Assembly (NCBI GenBank): GCA_050247075.1
Contig: JBFWUW010000009.1
Coordinates: 62,001-126,000, forward strand
Length of the DNA: 64,000 nt
Direction: 5' to 3'
From: JBFWUW01 sp050247075
Lineage (GTDB): Bacteria; Planctomycetota; Planctomycetia; Pirellulales; JBFWUW01
In this document: in pieces, positions 28,081 through 37,079 of the stretch
How positions within the stretch are numbered: the first letter of the stretch is position 1
How the letters are laid out: each line of letters opens with the position of its first letter
The notes under the pieces: generated by a model
Databases searched by the model: none
What the model saw: the letters and a program-made list of their open reading frames with translations, nothing else
Told to the model about the DNA's origin: nothing
Translations under genes and position numbers: made by a program

Positions 28081-28115
28081 CTCATCTTTTCGCCTTCATC
28101 CTTTCGCCTTGCCCC
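28081..28115 (+). repeat. Pyrimidine-rich heptad repeat ending at a start codon
   Basis: Units CTCATCT, TTTCGCC, TTCATCC, TTTCGCC and TTGCCCC run to the base before the ATG at 28116. No Shine-Dalgarno sequence is present. Related tracts end at or near the starts at 29422 and 37418. Confidence 0.6.
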
Positions 28116-29369
28116 ATGCTCGACTCCTCACGTTTGCCGCAGGCCGTTGAAGAGATTGAAGTTCGCGGCCATATCATTGACAGCCTGATCTTGCCCAAGA
28201 TCTTGGATCTGATCACCAGCCACGGCGGATCATTCAACATCAAACGGATTGCCATCGGCCAGGGCCGGCACGATGCCAGCCACGCCTTGATTGAAGTGCA
28301 AGCCGCCGACCCGGCCACGCTGAGTGAGATTCTGGCGCAGATTGCCGACCACGGCGCGACACCCACCGCCCAGAGCGATGCCCGCCTGGTTGAGGCCGAT
28401 ATCGCCGGTGCGTTTCCGGAAGGCTTTTACAGCACCACCAATCAGCGCACCGAGGTTCGACTGGCGGGCCAATGGGTGGAAGTCGCCGGACAGGAAATGG
28501 ACTGCGGAATCGTCATCGACGGCACCAACAACACGGCCCGCTGCCTGGCCATGACCGACGTGCGGCTGGGCGACACATTGGTAGTAGGGCACGCGGGCGT
28601 GCGCGTCTTTCCCCAAGAACGTGATTCCGATCGGCACGGGTTTGAGTTCATGGCCAGCGCGGTCTCCACCGAAAAGCCCAAAGGCGTGGCCATTCGCGAG
28701 GTGGCCCGCGAACTTTACCGGGCCAAACACGCCGCCGGAAAGACCCTGCTGGTGGGCGGGCCGGCGATTGTGCATACCGGCAGTGTTGAGCACTTGTCGC
28801 GGTTGATCCGCCTGGGATACATCAATGTGCTGTTTGCCGGCAACGCGCTGGCCACCCACGATATCGAGCAGTCGCTGTTTGGCACCAGCCTGGGCGTGCG
28901 GATGGACCACGGCCTGCCCGTCGAGGCCGGGCACGAGCATCACCTGCGGGCGATCAACCGCATCCGCCGACTGGGAGGCATTCGCCAGGCGATCGACGCC
29001 GGCCAACTCACCGCCGGCATCATGTACGAATGCGTCAAGAACGATGTCGATTTTCTGCTGGCGGGCAGCATCCGCGACGATGGCCCGTTGCCAGAAGTCA
29101 TTACCGACACGCTCGACGCCCAGCGGCAAATGCGCGCCAAGATCCACGATGTCACCTTCTGCCTGATGATCGCCACGACTTTGCACTCCATCGCCGTGGG
29201 CAACCTGTTGCCAGCCTGGGTGCACGTCGTCTGCGTCGATATCAACCCCTCGACCGTCATCAAGCTCAACGACCGCGGCTCCTTCCAAACGGTAGGGCTG
29301 GTAACGGATGTCGAGCCATTCTTGCGAGCGTTAGTGCAAGAGATTGAGGTGTTGGAGAAGGGGAAATAG
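28116..29369 (+). CDS. Ornithine cyclodeaminase, TIGR00300/LOR-SDH type
   Basis: 417 aa. The sequence matches the TIGR00300 (LOR/SDH) family, whose archaeal member and the C-terminal half of cyanobacterial AgrE convert ornithine to proline and ammonia with NAD. The N-terminal ferredoxin-like part starts EEIEVRGHIIDSLILPKILD. The Rossmann-type part has LLVGGPAIVHTGSVEHLSRL and GYINVLFAGNALATHDIE, followed by SLGVRMDHG and SIRDDGPLPEV, all conserved features of the group. It has no homology to classic mu-crystallin-type cyclodeaminases. The next gene, 52 bases downstream, encodes an ArgZ-like arginine dihydrolase, so the pair would degrade arginine to proline in the cytoplasm. Confidence 0.85.
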   Translation: MLDSSRLPQAVEEIEVRGHIIDSLILPKILDLITSHGGSFNIKRIAIGQGRHDASHALIEVQAADPATLSEILAQIADHGATPTAQSDARLVEADIAGAFPEGFYSTTNQRTEVRLAGQWVEVAGQEMDCGIVIDGTNNTARCLAMTDVRLGDTLVVGHAGVRVFPQERDSDRHGFEFMASAVSTEKPKGVAIREVARELYRAKHAAGKTLLVGGPAIVHTGSVEHLSRLIRLGYINVLFAGNALATHDIEQSLFGTSLGVRMDHGLPVEAGHEHHLRAINRIRRLGGIRQAIDAGQLTAGIMYECVKNDVDFLLAGSIRDDGPLPEVITDTLDAQRQMRAKIHDVTFCLMIATTLHSIAVGNLLPAWVHVVCVDINPSTVIKLNDRGSFQTVGLVTDVEPFLRALVQEIEVLEKGK

Positions 29370-29370
29370 T

Positions 29371-29421
29371 GTTCGGTGTTCGGTGCTCATACCTCAATAC
29401 CTCATCCTTCTGCCTTTCCTC
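29371..29421 (+). repeat. Heptad repeat between the two arginine genes
   Basis: GTTCGGT occurs twice, then GCTCATA, CCTCAATA and CCTCATC, leading into CTTCTGC/CTTTCCT directly before the ATG. The first part is the reverse complement of the array at 13556-13653 (GAACACC and TGAGGTA units). Confidence 0.7.
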
Positions 29422-30252
29422 ATGCTTCCTCACATTCTCATGTGTCCGCCGGATTTCTATGGGATTGAATACGAGATCAATCCTTGGATGAGCCGTGAGC
29501 GGCAGGCTGACCGTGAGGTGGCCCAAACACAATGGGTGGCGTTGCGAGGGGCACTAGAGGAGGCTGGGGCCAAAGTCTCCGCCATGACAGCGGTGGCGGG
29601 CCTGCCCGACCTGGTCTTTACGGCCAATGCGGCATTGATTTATCGCCAGACAGCCGTTTTGGCCCGCTTTCGTCCCCGTCAGCGGCAAGGAGAAACCGCC
29701 TACGACGCCGCCTGGCTGGCCGAGTACGGGTTTGAGATTCGCGAAGTGCCCGAGGATGTCTTCTTTGAAGGGGCGGGCGATGCACTGTTTTGCGGTGATA
29801 CCCTGTTTGCCGGCTATCGCATACGCAGCGACGCCCGCGGCCATCAACAGATTGGCGAGTTATTAGGGTGCCGGGTGCTGCCACTGGAACTCGTCAACAG
29901 CTACTACTACCACCTCGACACCTGCTTTTGCCCCCTCTCGCCGCAAGAGGCGATTTGGTTTCCCCCCGCCTTTGACGATTACGCCCAGCGGGCCGTGCAG
30001 GCGCATGTCCCCAGGCTGATTGAAGTGGAAGAGTCCGAAGCCCGGCGGTTTGCCTGCAACGCGGTGGTGGTCGGCAAGACCGTTGTGACCAATTCCGGCT
30101 GTCCGGCACTGCACGATTCGCTGCGCAAAATCGGCTATCTGCCGCGCGAGACGCCGCTGGATGAGTTTGTCAAAGCGGGGGGCAGCGCCAAGTGCCTGAC
30201 GCTGCGGCTAGACGGCGAGGAAGCGGCGGGCTGGAAGCAGCCGCGCTGCTAG
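29422..30252 (+). CDS. argZ: Arginine dihydrolase, ArgZ-like (guanidino-group modifying)
   Basis: 276 aa. ArgZ hydrolyses arginine to ornithine, two ammonia and CO2. The ATG at 29422 gives MLPHILMCPPDFYGIEYEIN, matching the start of the family. Asn20 and Asn69 (in DLVFTANA) correspond to the two Asn residues that distinguish dihydrolases from deiminases. The core Glu116 (FFEGAGD), His164 (YYYHLDTCF) and catalytic Cys258 (GGSAKCLTL) are present. In cyanobacterial AgrE this domain is fused in front of the cyclodeaminase domain; here the domains are separate and in reverse order. No Shine-Dalgarno is seen; a pyrimidine-rich heptad tract abuts the start. Confidence 0.83.
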   Translation: MLPHILMCPPDFYGIEYEINPWMSRERQADREVAQTQWVALRGALEEAGAKVSAMTAVAGLPDLVFTANAALIYRQTAVLARFRPRQRQGETAYDAAWLAEYGFEIREVPEDVFFEGAGDALFCGDTLFAGYRIRSDARGHQQIGELLGCRVLPLELVNSYYYHLDTCFCPLSPQEAIWFPPAFDDYAQRAVQAHVPRLIEVEESEARRFACNAVVVGKTVVTNSGCPALHDSLRKIGYLPRETPLDEFVKAGGSAKCLTLRLDGEEAAGWKQPRC

Positions 30253-30283
30253 CACCACGTCAAAATTCTTTCTCAGAGCGGCC

Positions 30284-30312
30284 TTGACCCTACAGGCCCG
30301 TTTCCGTATTCT
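30284..30312 (+). promoter_or_regulatory. Sigma70-like promoter before the RNA candidate
   Basis: TTGACC (30284-30289, five of six) and TATTCT (30307-30312, four of six) are separated by exactly 17 bases. Transcription would begin near 30319. No protein gene follows on this strand before the terminator at 30684. Confidence 0.5.
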
Positions 30313-30318
30313 CCCCGC

Positions 30319-30684
30319 CTCATCGAAGCCACACTGGCCATCGGGCAATGCAATTGCACGGTGGCTGGCCAAATAAGCGCAGCGTTGGTTTTTGTGGATA
30401 CCCGCGTGGGTGGGTCTGCATCGGGGAACGCTCCCGAGCGTTTCTGCGGACCAAAGAGCGAACCGTCGGCAAGGAGGCTGACGGCCACCTCTTCCACAGA
30501 ACTGTGGTGATGTGTTTACCGAGGGATTTGTCCGGCTAACTAAAACACTAGCGTGGAACAAGATGTTCCAGTTCGCTTAAGCCAAGGATGGCGTTTTAAA
30601 TCAGCCGAGAGAGTCCAATCGCTCCCGGAAACAGTTGGTGTCCTTGCCCCCCTGGGACCCAACCTTTCCGGGGGCATTTTTTTT
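30319..30684 (+). ncRNA. Candidate structured RNA, about 365 nt, unknown class
   Basis: Between the promoter and a strong terminator lies a chain of hairpins and no credible coding frame. Stems are: AGCCAC (30327-30332) with GTGGCT (30361-30366); GGTCTGCA (30413-30420) with TGCGGACC (30445-30452), enclosing AACGCT-CCCG-AGCGTT; CCGTCGGC (30463-30470) with GCTGACGG (30477-30484), loop AAGGAG; CCACA/TGTGG with loop GAAC near 30494-30507; TGGAACA-AGA-TGTTCCA (30554-30570); GCCA/TGGC; then the terminator. The tmRNA start and RNase P core motifs were looked for and not seen. Limits are inferred from promoter and terminator. It could instead be a decaying intergenic region, but the stem density makes that less likely. 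Confidence 0.5.
30622..30684 (+). terminator. Very stable intrinsic terminator
   Basis: Outer stem CTCCCGGAAA (30622-30631) pairs with TTTCCGGGGG (30665-30674). Inner stem GTTGG-GTCCT pairs with GGGACCCAAC with one bulge. Eight T residues follow at 30677-30684. The loop TGCCCCC can also pair with the downstream GGGGGCA, giving an alternative fold. It lies about 370 bases after argZ, too far to be a simple argZ terminator. Confidence 0.85.
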
Positions 30685-30692
30685 GCGCCCGC

Positions 30693-33600
30693 CTACCTCT
30701 TAGGCGGGTTGGCTTCGCGGACGATGGCGCCGTGTTCCTCGCTCAGTACCAGCAGTGAGAACCGGTTGACGATCTCCAGTTCGTTGGTGTTCAGCGAGGT
30801 GTAGTCAAACCGGCCGCGGAGATCGGTGTAACCATCCTTGTAGAACCGCACCGAGCCGTCGTTCATGCGGGCATAGACCTTAACGTAGACCTTGGACAGA
30901 GGAGCGCTCTCCTTGCCTTGCGTCACGCGGACCTGACCGTAGTTCTCGATGACTTGGGTGTTGAGCCCGTTGGCATAGTAGGCTTGGGTCTTGGTTTCGC
31001 CCGCTCCGGTAATTTCCACCAGCACATTGCTGCGATGAAATTGTTCCGGCAGGGCAAATTCCAACTCGGCCTGTTTGGCCGGCAGTTCCACCACGTCGCT
31101 GGCGTTGGGCTGAATGTACGAAAACTGCTGGGCCGTCTGCTGCACGAACGGGTTGCGGCTAAACAGCAATTCGATATCCATCAGGTAATAGTTGACCTTG
31201 ACCTTTGTCAGGTTCTGGTAGTTGACCTTGATCTTGCGGGACTCCACCGTGAAATCAAACGTGGCCGCCTTGGCGGCCTGGCCCGTTTGCACCTGGTTGC
31301 GGTCCTCGGCATCGGCGACCAGCACGTCGGGCCGGGTGATTTCGTCAACCTGGTTCAGCACGGCCTGGAAGGTGTTCTTCCACCTATCGACTGGATGGTT
31401 GGCGTAGCGGGCGGCAATCTCGCGGGCGGCGTCTGGCTGTGAACGGTAAAAGTTCAGGTAGGCCGCGCAATAGTCGTACTGCATCCTCGTCTCAAGCTTG
31501 TCGGGATTCACGCGGGCGAAGAATTCCAAGCCCTCCTCGACCCGGTCTTGCAACAGCATGTAGTACGTCACCGCCATCAAGTCCTGGTCGTCAAACTCGT
31601 AGTGGTAGCCGAGGATTTTCAACAGACGATGGTATTGGTCGAAAAAGCGGTCGTTGAGTATCTGCCGCGAGCGGCCCAATTGCCCCACGCGGGCATTGAC
31701 CAACGGCTTGTAGTCCAAGTGCTCGTAGGTCTTGCGGACCACGGGATCAATCACCAACAGCGGGCTGCGCAGATCCTCCCCGCACTGCTGCACGAAACCA
31801 TCGGCATACTGCAAGAACTGCCGAATCGCGGCCGGCTCGTTATGCGACACGCCGTAAGAGTAGAGCGTGTGGTTGTAAACGTGCCGGGCGGCCAGCAAGC
31901 CAATCGTTTTCTCAAAGAACGCCTTGTCCTGCATGCGGAAGGCAATGCGGTCCAGGTTCAGCCGCTGCAGGTTGTGCTTCTCCAAGAAGGCGGTCACGTC
32001 TTCCGGCGAACCATGCTGCGAAATGTAATCCCACGAATCCTTGTCGATGATGGTCGGTTCGACCACCACGTTGAAGGTAAACGGGCTGGCAAAGGCCAAC
32101 ACCTCGCCCTGCGACGCCGCTTGCACCGGATAATGCGCGAAGCTGCCGGCAGCGGGGAAGTAGAAAAAGTACTCCAACGTGTGGGTCTGATAGGGCTGCA
32201 AATCGAGGTGTACGCTCTTGGTGGCCTGGCCGTTTAGCAGCGGCAGCGAGCCGACCGGAATCTGCAACAGCACGTCGATCTTGCGTGGGGTGGAAGTGGG
32301 ATTGGTGACGACAATGTGCGCACCGTAAACCACATCGGTTAAAAACTCCCGCGTCACGAACTTGTCGACCGTTTCGTTGTTGACCTGTTGGTGTCGGTCG
32401 CCGTGGCGGAAGAAGTTTTGCCCGATTAACAGCGGAGCTTGTTCGCCCGGCTGCGCCGGTTGAATCTCTTCGTAGTAGACAATCGTTGGGCTGCCCGCCG
32501 TAAAGGCCATTTGCGGGCCGTCGAAGGCCGTCTTGTGTTCCTCGGCCGTAAAGGGCAAATCGAGGACTGCCAGCGCCAGCAACATTTCGTGAACGTTGCG
32601 GCCTGCCTCGGCCATGTTCCGCGAGTAGAACGGCTGGGAGGGATCTCTGGCGGCAAAGTCATTCCAGAAGGCGCTGACCGGAATCAGACTTTCGTTCATC
32701 TGCTCGTTGAGCAGGTGGTAGTAATTGTTCTCGGCCCACTCCATCGTCTTGTCGAGCTTGCGGTAATACTGCTGGACCTCCGGCAGTTTGCCGCTGGCGT
32801 CCTCGAAATAGAAGTCGGCGTTCTCTTCAAGGCGGTCCATCTCCTCGGCTTCGTCACTGGCGGCATCCTTGGCTTTCTCGGCCCGATCGCGCTTCGAGGC
32901 GGATTGTTCGCGCGTGGCCTTTTTCTGCAAACCACGGCGATTTTCACCCAAAGCCTCGCTCGGTTTACCCGGCCTGGCGGCGGCACTGGGGGCTGGCGGC
33001 GGGGCGCCGGGCGCAGCGGCCCTGCCGGCCAGCCGGCCATCGGCGGCACCTTTGGCGTCATTGCGATACATCAACATGTCTTGGCCGTTGGCATCAGCGC
33101 GAAGTTGCTTGAGCTGCTCTTGAATTCCCAGCGCGTCGCCCAGGTCGAGCGAACTGCTTTGGAGAGCCGTGCCAAACAAGTGGTTGAAACGGTCAATCTG
33201 CGGCGGCAGCAGTTCGTATTGCTCGCGAATAAACCGCGACGTGGAAGAACCATCCTCCGCCAGGCGCTGTCCCAGCAAGGCGCGCTCAAACGTGTTCAAC
33301 TGCTGAAAATTCCAAGGCCGCGAATATTCCTGAAGATCGTTCTCCAGCAGCCAGTGGTCGAGGAACGTCTTGGCCCGCTTGTTGGCCAGGTAAGGCTTGA
33401 CGACCTCGGCAAAGAAGGCCGGATCTTTCTTGTAAAGAAAGAAACTCAATTCGTGGCAGGCGTACTTGGAGTATTGCTCCCGCTTCTCCTCTGGCTTGAG
33501 ATTGGGCCAGTTGAGCAAAAAGCCAAACTCGACAAAGGTCGGGTCGGCGTTGAGCGTGGCGAGCAGGGCATAAACCCGCCCCAAATGGTCGTAGGCTTCA

Positions 33601-36600
33601 AATCGCGAGCTAGCGATGTCCCGCAGCAGAAGTTCCCCGCCCGTCGCCAGGTACTTGATCTGCTTTTGTTGCGTGTAATGCTGGTCGGGATCGAGCCCCT
33701 TGTGCAGCCGCAAGTCCAGGTGCGCAGTCTCGGCCCGTGGCAGGGCCACCACACGGCTGGCCGTGCTTTGCGGATCGACCGCCACGAACAACACTTCTTG
33801 ATGGGCACCCAGCGCATCGCGCTGCAATTCCACAAAGCCATCTTCGTCGGGGATCAGGTTGGCCAAGACCAGCGAACTTTCGGCCAGAAAATCGAGATTG
33901 GCGAAGTCAGCCAGTGCGGCCACCCCTTCACCACCCGACTTGCGGTCGCTGTCCGCCAATGCGGCGGCCTCTCCCTTGGGAGCAAACATATCGCCCGCTT
34001 GGGCGTCTTGCTGGGCAGTCTCCGTACCACGCACCGCCCACGGATTCAGCAACAAGCTGGGACGGTCGAGCATGTTGCCTGGAAACTTGCGAGCGAACTT
34101 ACGGTCAATGATGTAGCGGTATTCATCGCCGATATTTCGGCCGGCGATATAGACCGACTCGCTTCGGGTCTGTGAGCGCGACCAAGGCTCTGGCGCGGCA
34201 ATGCTGGCGAGGCTGAAATAGGCCGAATAGGCCGGCTGAAATCGCGTGCCAAAGACATGCACCCGCGTAAACTTGCCGGCGTTTCGCACATGCGCGCGGA
34301 TCGTCTTCTCTTCGATATTGACCCGTTCTAGCTGCAAGGGCCGCTGCTGGTTCAATTCCAACTGGCGGAAATCGCCCAACAGCACGCCCTTTTGGCGGAC
34401 GCCTTGGCTCAACCGCAAATGAATCTGAACGTTGCGGTCCTTGAGCAGCAGCGAGTAATCGCCCGGCGGCAGTTTCTCAATGCGCAACATGCCGTTTTCG
34501 ACCGTCACATTACCTACATAGTCCGCCACGAACGTATTGCCGCGAACTTCCAATAGCGAGACCTCGGCCGTAACGGGCTCGTCCGCCAGGCTCATGAACG
34601 GCACGAAAACGGGCTGCCCCGCTTCCGCGTGCAGGGAGCGCGGCGCGCTGTGCTCGTCGTGTCGCAGCGGCCAAGTATGCGCCGTCCCTTGGGGACCGGT
34701 GGCCGTTACCAGCAACACGCCCGGCAGCGGCCCCAACGTCACGCGGCCAACGGCATCGGTCTGCAACGTGGCATGGACCAGTTCCGTGTAATCGCGCAGC
34801 TTGAATGCCAATTGCACCGGGCGGTCGGGCTGGGCCTCGCCCGTCTTGCCGTACACATCGATCACGTAGTCGTTGCCCACGCGCGAGAAATGCAAGTCCT
34901 CGAACTTGTCGGTACGATCAATCTCGTTCAGGCCGAACGACTGTTGCGCGGCGACATCAACCTTTTGATTCTGACTGTGGTTTTGCACCTTGGCCCGCAA
35001 CGTGAAGCTGATCGTGGCTAATCGCTGTGGCACCTGAAAAGGATGGACCGCGTCGCGATCCTCAAACAGCGGAAAATCGGCGACTTCCTTGGTGGTCTGC
35101 ACGCCATCCAGGTCGGTGGAGGTGATCGTCAGGCGGATGTCTTGCAGCGCCTTGATGGAGATCGGCAGGCCATTCAGGGCCAGTTCGCTACGGATCAGCA
35201 AGTGGGCCGTTCGGCGTTGGATCAACTCTTCGCGATCGACGTACATGGCGGCCCTGAGCTGGTAACTCTCGGCCTCCTGGTTGAACGAGGTCAACGTGGC
35301 GTAGCCGCCGTGCGAGAGCACAATAGGCTGCCGGCCCGGCTGGTTGCTAAAGGGAACGGTGATTTCGCCACTCTTGTCGGGCGTGTACAGCGTGCCGGCC
35401 AGCCACAGCGTGGCCTGGGGAAGCGGCTGGTTGCCTTCGTCCAAGATATTGAAAATCTGCCCGGCCGAACTGGTACGGACCAGGTACTTGAATTGGCCCT
35501 TGCGGACCAAGGCCCGGCTGCTCATGCCGTTGCCGATGAAATCGACCACATACACCCCGCGATCCTTGATCCGCGGAAAATTAAAGTGCCGGCGGACGCG
35601 GCGCAGCGGCGGTTCGTCGTATTTAAAGGTCTGCTCGTGGTTGGCCACCAGGCCATCCAGGTTGATATCGGTGCTGATCTCGCGCAGGTTTTGGCGGTAG
35701 AAGTTTTGCGTGTTGATCTCAAATACCTTGACGATCAACGTCGGCACGTTCTTAACGTCCAGGTCCAGCCCCACGGCGTCGTCCACGCCGTATTCAATCT
35801 TGTTGGTGGGGGCAAAGTCCAGGTCGATCCGTTCCTTGAGCGCCTGGTACGTGGCCGGCGGCAGCAACGAGTACCATTTTTCCGGATCGCCCAGGCCCCC
35901 CACGATCTTGGCCTCGGCAAACAGATGCTTCAGATAGCTGTCGTTGACGTAAGCCTGGTAAGCCTGGTAATTCTCGGCCTTTACGAAGAAGTGCAGCAAG
36001 AAGCTACGGACTAGCGGCTCATCGTCGTTGACCGGCGGCAACAGCGTAACCGGCGAGTAATCGACGGCCAATTGCGCCCGCACGTTCACCCGGTCGGGGT
36101 GCTGCAGGTATTTTTCCAGCATGTATGGCGCAATCCGCGGCAATTGCAGATACTCCAAGAACCGCTCGGCGTTGAACTCGCCCCGCGAGCGGTCGTACGC
36201 CAACCGGTGGTACAGCACATGCGCCTTGAGCGAGTTGTGGACAGGGGCCAATGTCGAGACAAACGACCACAGCCGATCGAGATAAGCCGCCAGCGCTTGG
36301 GGATCTTGCCGCCAATTCTGGTCGGGCGTGGGGTGTAGCTTGGCAATGTAAGCGTTGACAAAGTTGCCCTGGTTCCGCAAGTCTGGCTTGAGCTTGAGGC
36401 ATTCATCCAGTTGGGCCAGCAACAGTTGGCGGTGGATTTCCCATTGGCCAAAACCGCCGCTATTGGCGTGGTTGAGGTCATCCACGACCAACTGCGCCAT
36501 GTTCTTATGGTCGGGCCGCGTCAGCCGGCTTAGCAAGTGCCGCCGCTGGTCGGGGTTGAGCTGCATTTGCGCCAAGCGGTCGAGCGCGGCGTTCTCAAAG

Positions 36601-37079
36601 CCCTGAACCGTGTTGGGATAGCGGCCGAAGGCGTTTTCCGTCAGGCGGGCCATGTCCAGCAAGGCCGGATCAAGCGTGGTCGGAAGATTGGGCTTTTGAT
36701 TGAGCAGCTCGCGTTGATGGTTGAACTGCAAGTTCAGCCGCTGCCGAATCAACGTCAACGCCCGTTGCGGGTCGTTGGGGTACATCAACAGAGCCTGTCG
36801 GTTCTGAATCTCAATCGCCCGGGGAGTGTACTGGTAGCGGTCGACCCAGGCTTTGTGCATGGCATCGACTTTTTCCCACTGTTGTAAGTTGAGGTAATGC
36901 AGGCAGTGGAAGTAGTAAAAGTCCTCGGTGCCGGGGATAAGCTGTTTGAGCGCGGCCTCCCGGTCCGCGGCCAGCGCGAACTGTTCGATAAACCCAATCT
37001 CACCGGCCCGCGCCGAAGGAACACGAATGCTGGTCCAAGCCATCGCCATTGAGGCCACCAGAAGAATGCAGCGTTTCAT
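30693..37079 (-). CDS. Giant secreted protein with alpha-2-macroglobulin-like features
   Basis: 2128 aa from the ATG at 37079 (signal MKRCILLVASMAMAWTS). The first about 500 residues are helical and repeat-like. From about 560 to 1050 the protein has MG-type beta domains in the style of alpha-2-macroglobulins and carboxypeptidase-regulatory-like folds: VPTLIVKVFEINTQNF, GVYVVDFIGNGMSSRALVRK, GQFKYLVRTSSAGQIFNI and LPPGDYSLLLKD. A Pro/Ala and Lys/Glu-rich linker lies near 1360-1430. A second helical part and a closing beta domain with VYVKVYARMNDGSVRFYKDG follow. No thioester motif (CGEQ) was found. It is probably a large envelope or periplasmic protein of unknown function. One gene of this size uses 10 percent of the window. 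Confidence 0.8.
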   Translation of the reverse strand: MKRCILLVASMAMAWTSIRVPSARAGEIGFIEQFALAADREAALKQLIPGTEDFYYFHCLHYLNLQQWEKVDAMHKAWVDRYQYTPRAIEIQNRQALLMYPNDPQRALTLIRQRLNLQFNHQRELLNQKPNLPTTLDPALLDMARLTENAFGRYPNTVQGFENAALDRLAQMQLNPDQRRHLLSRLTRPDHKNMAQLVVDDLNHANSGGFGQWEIHRQLLLAQLDECLKLKPDLRNQGNFVNAYIAKLHPTPDQNWRQDPQALAAYLDRLWSFVSTLAPVHNSLKAHVLYHRLAYDRSRGEFNAERFLEYLQLPRIAPYMLEKYLQHPDRVNVRAQLAVDYSPVTLLPPVNDDEPLVRSFLLHFFVKAENYQAYQAYVNDSYLKHLFAEAKIVGGLGDPEKWYSLLPPATYQALKERIDLDFAPTNKIEYGVDDAVGLDLDVKNVPTLIVKVFEINTQNFYRQNLREISTDINLDGLVANHEQTFKYDEPPLRRVRRHFNFPRIKDRGVYVVDFIGNGMSSRALVRKGQFKYLVRTSSAGQIFNILDEGNQPLPQATLWLAGTLYTPDKSGEITVPFSNQPGRQPIVLSHGGYATLTSFNQEAESYQLRAAMYVDREELIQRRTAHLLIRSELALNGLPISIKALQDIRLTITSTDLDGVQTTKEVADFPLFEDRDAVHPFQVPQRLATISFTLRAKVQNHSQNQKVDVAAQQSFGLNEIDRTDKFEDLHFSRVGNDYVIDVYGKTGEAQPDRPVQLAFKLRDYTELVHATLQTDAVGRVTLGPLPGVLLVTATGPQGTAHTWPLRHDEHSAPRSLHAEAGQPVFVPFMSLADEPVTAEVSLLEVRGNTFVADYVGNVTVENGMLRIEKLPPGDYSLLLKDRNVQIHLRLSQGVRQKGVLLGDFRQLELNQQRPLQLERVNIEEKTIRAHVRNAGKFTRVHVFGTRFQPAYSAYFSLASIAAPEPWSRSQTRSESVYIAGRNIGDEYRYIIDRKFARKFPGNMLDRPSLLLNPWAVRGTETAQQDAQAGDMFAPKGEAAALADSDRKSGGEGVAALADFANLDFLAESSLVLANLIPDEDGFVELQRDALGAHQEVLFVAVDPQSTASRVVALPRAETAHLDLRLHKGLDPDQHYTQQKQIKYLATGGELLLRDIASSRFEAYDHLGRVYALLATLNADPTFVEFGFLLNWPNLKPEEKREQYSKYACHELSFFLYKKDPAFFAEVVKPYLANKRAKTFLDHWLLENDLQEYSRPWNFQQLNTFERALLGQRLAEDGSSTSRFIREQYELLPPQIDRFNHLFGTALQSSSLDLGDALGIQEQLKQLRADANGQDMLMYRNDAKGAADGRLAGRAAAPGAPPPAPSAAARPGKPSEALGENRRGLQKKATREQSASKRDRAEKAKDAASDEAEEMDRLEENADFYFEDASGKLPEVQQYYRKLDKTMEWAENNYYHLLNEQMNESLIPVSAFWNDFAARDPSQPFYSRNMAEAGRNVHEMLLALAVLDLPFTAEEHKTAFDGPQMAFTAGSPTIVYYEEIQPAQPGEQAPLLIGQNFFRHGDRHQQVNNETVDKFVTREFLTDVVYGAHIVVTNPTSTPRKIDVLLQIPVGSLPLLNGQATKSVHLDLQPYQTHTLEYFFYFPAAGSFAHYPVQAASQGEVLAFASPFTFNVVVEPTIIDKDSWDYISQHGSPEDVTAFLEKHNLQRLNLDRIAFRMQDKAFFEKTIGLLAARHVYNHTLYSYGVSHNEPAAIRQFLQYADGFVQQCGEDLRSPLLVIDPVVRKTYEHLDYKPLVNARVGQLGRSRQILNDRFFDQYHRLLKILGYHYEFDDQDLMAVTYYMLLQDRVEEGLEFFARVNPDKLETRMQYDYCAAYLNFYRSQPDAAREIAARYANHPVDRWKNTFQAVLNQVDEITRPDVLVADAEDRNQVQTGQAAKAATFDFTVESRKIKVNYQNLTKVKVNYYLMDIELLFSRNPFVQQTAQQFSYIQPNASDVVELPAKQAELEFALPEQFHRSNVLVEITGAGETKTQAYYANGLNTQVIENYGQVRVTQGKESAPLSKVYVKVYARMNDGSVRFYKDGYTDLRGRFDYTSLNTNELEIVNRFSLLVLSEEHGAIVREANPPKR

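Noticed and set aside
29554..29884. Minus-strand frames antisense to argZ
   Set aside because: The plus strand carries intact ArgZ catalytic residues; the antisense frames have no family.
30319..30684. RNase P RNA or tmRNA in the structured region
   Set aside because: The conserved RNase P core segments and the tmRNA 5' and 3' acceptor sequences were not found by eye. A covariance-model search would settle it.
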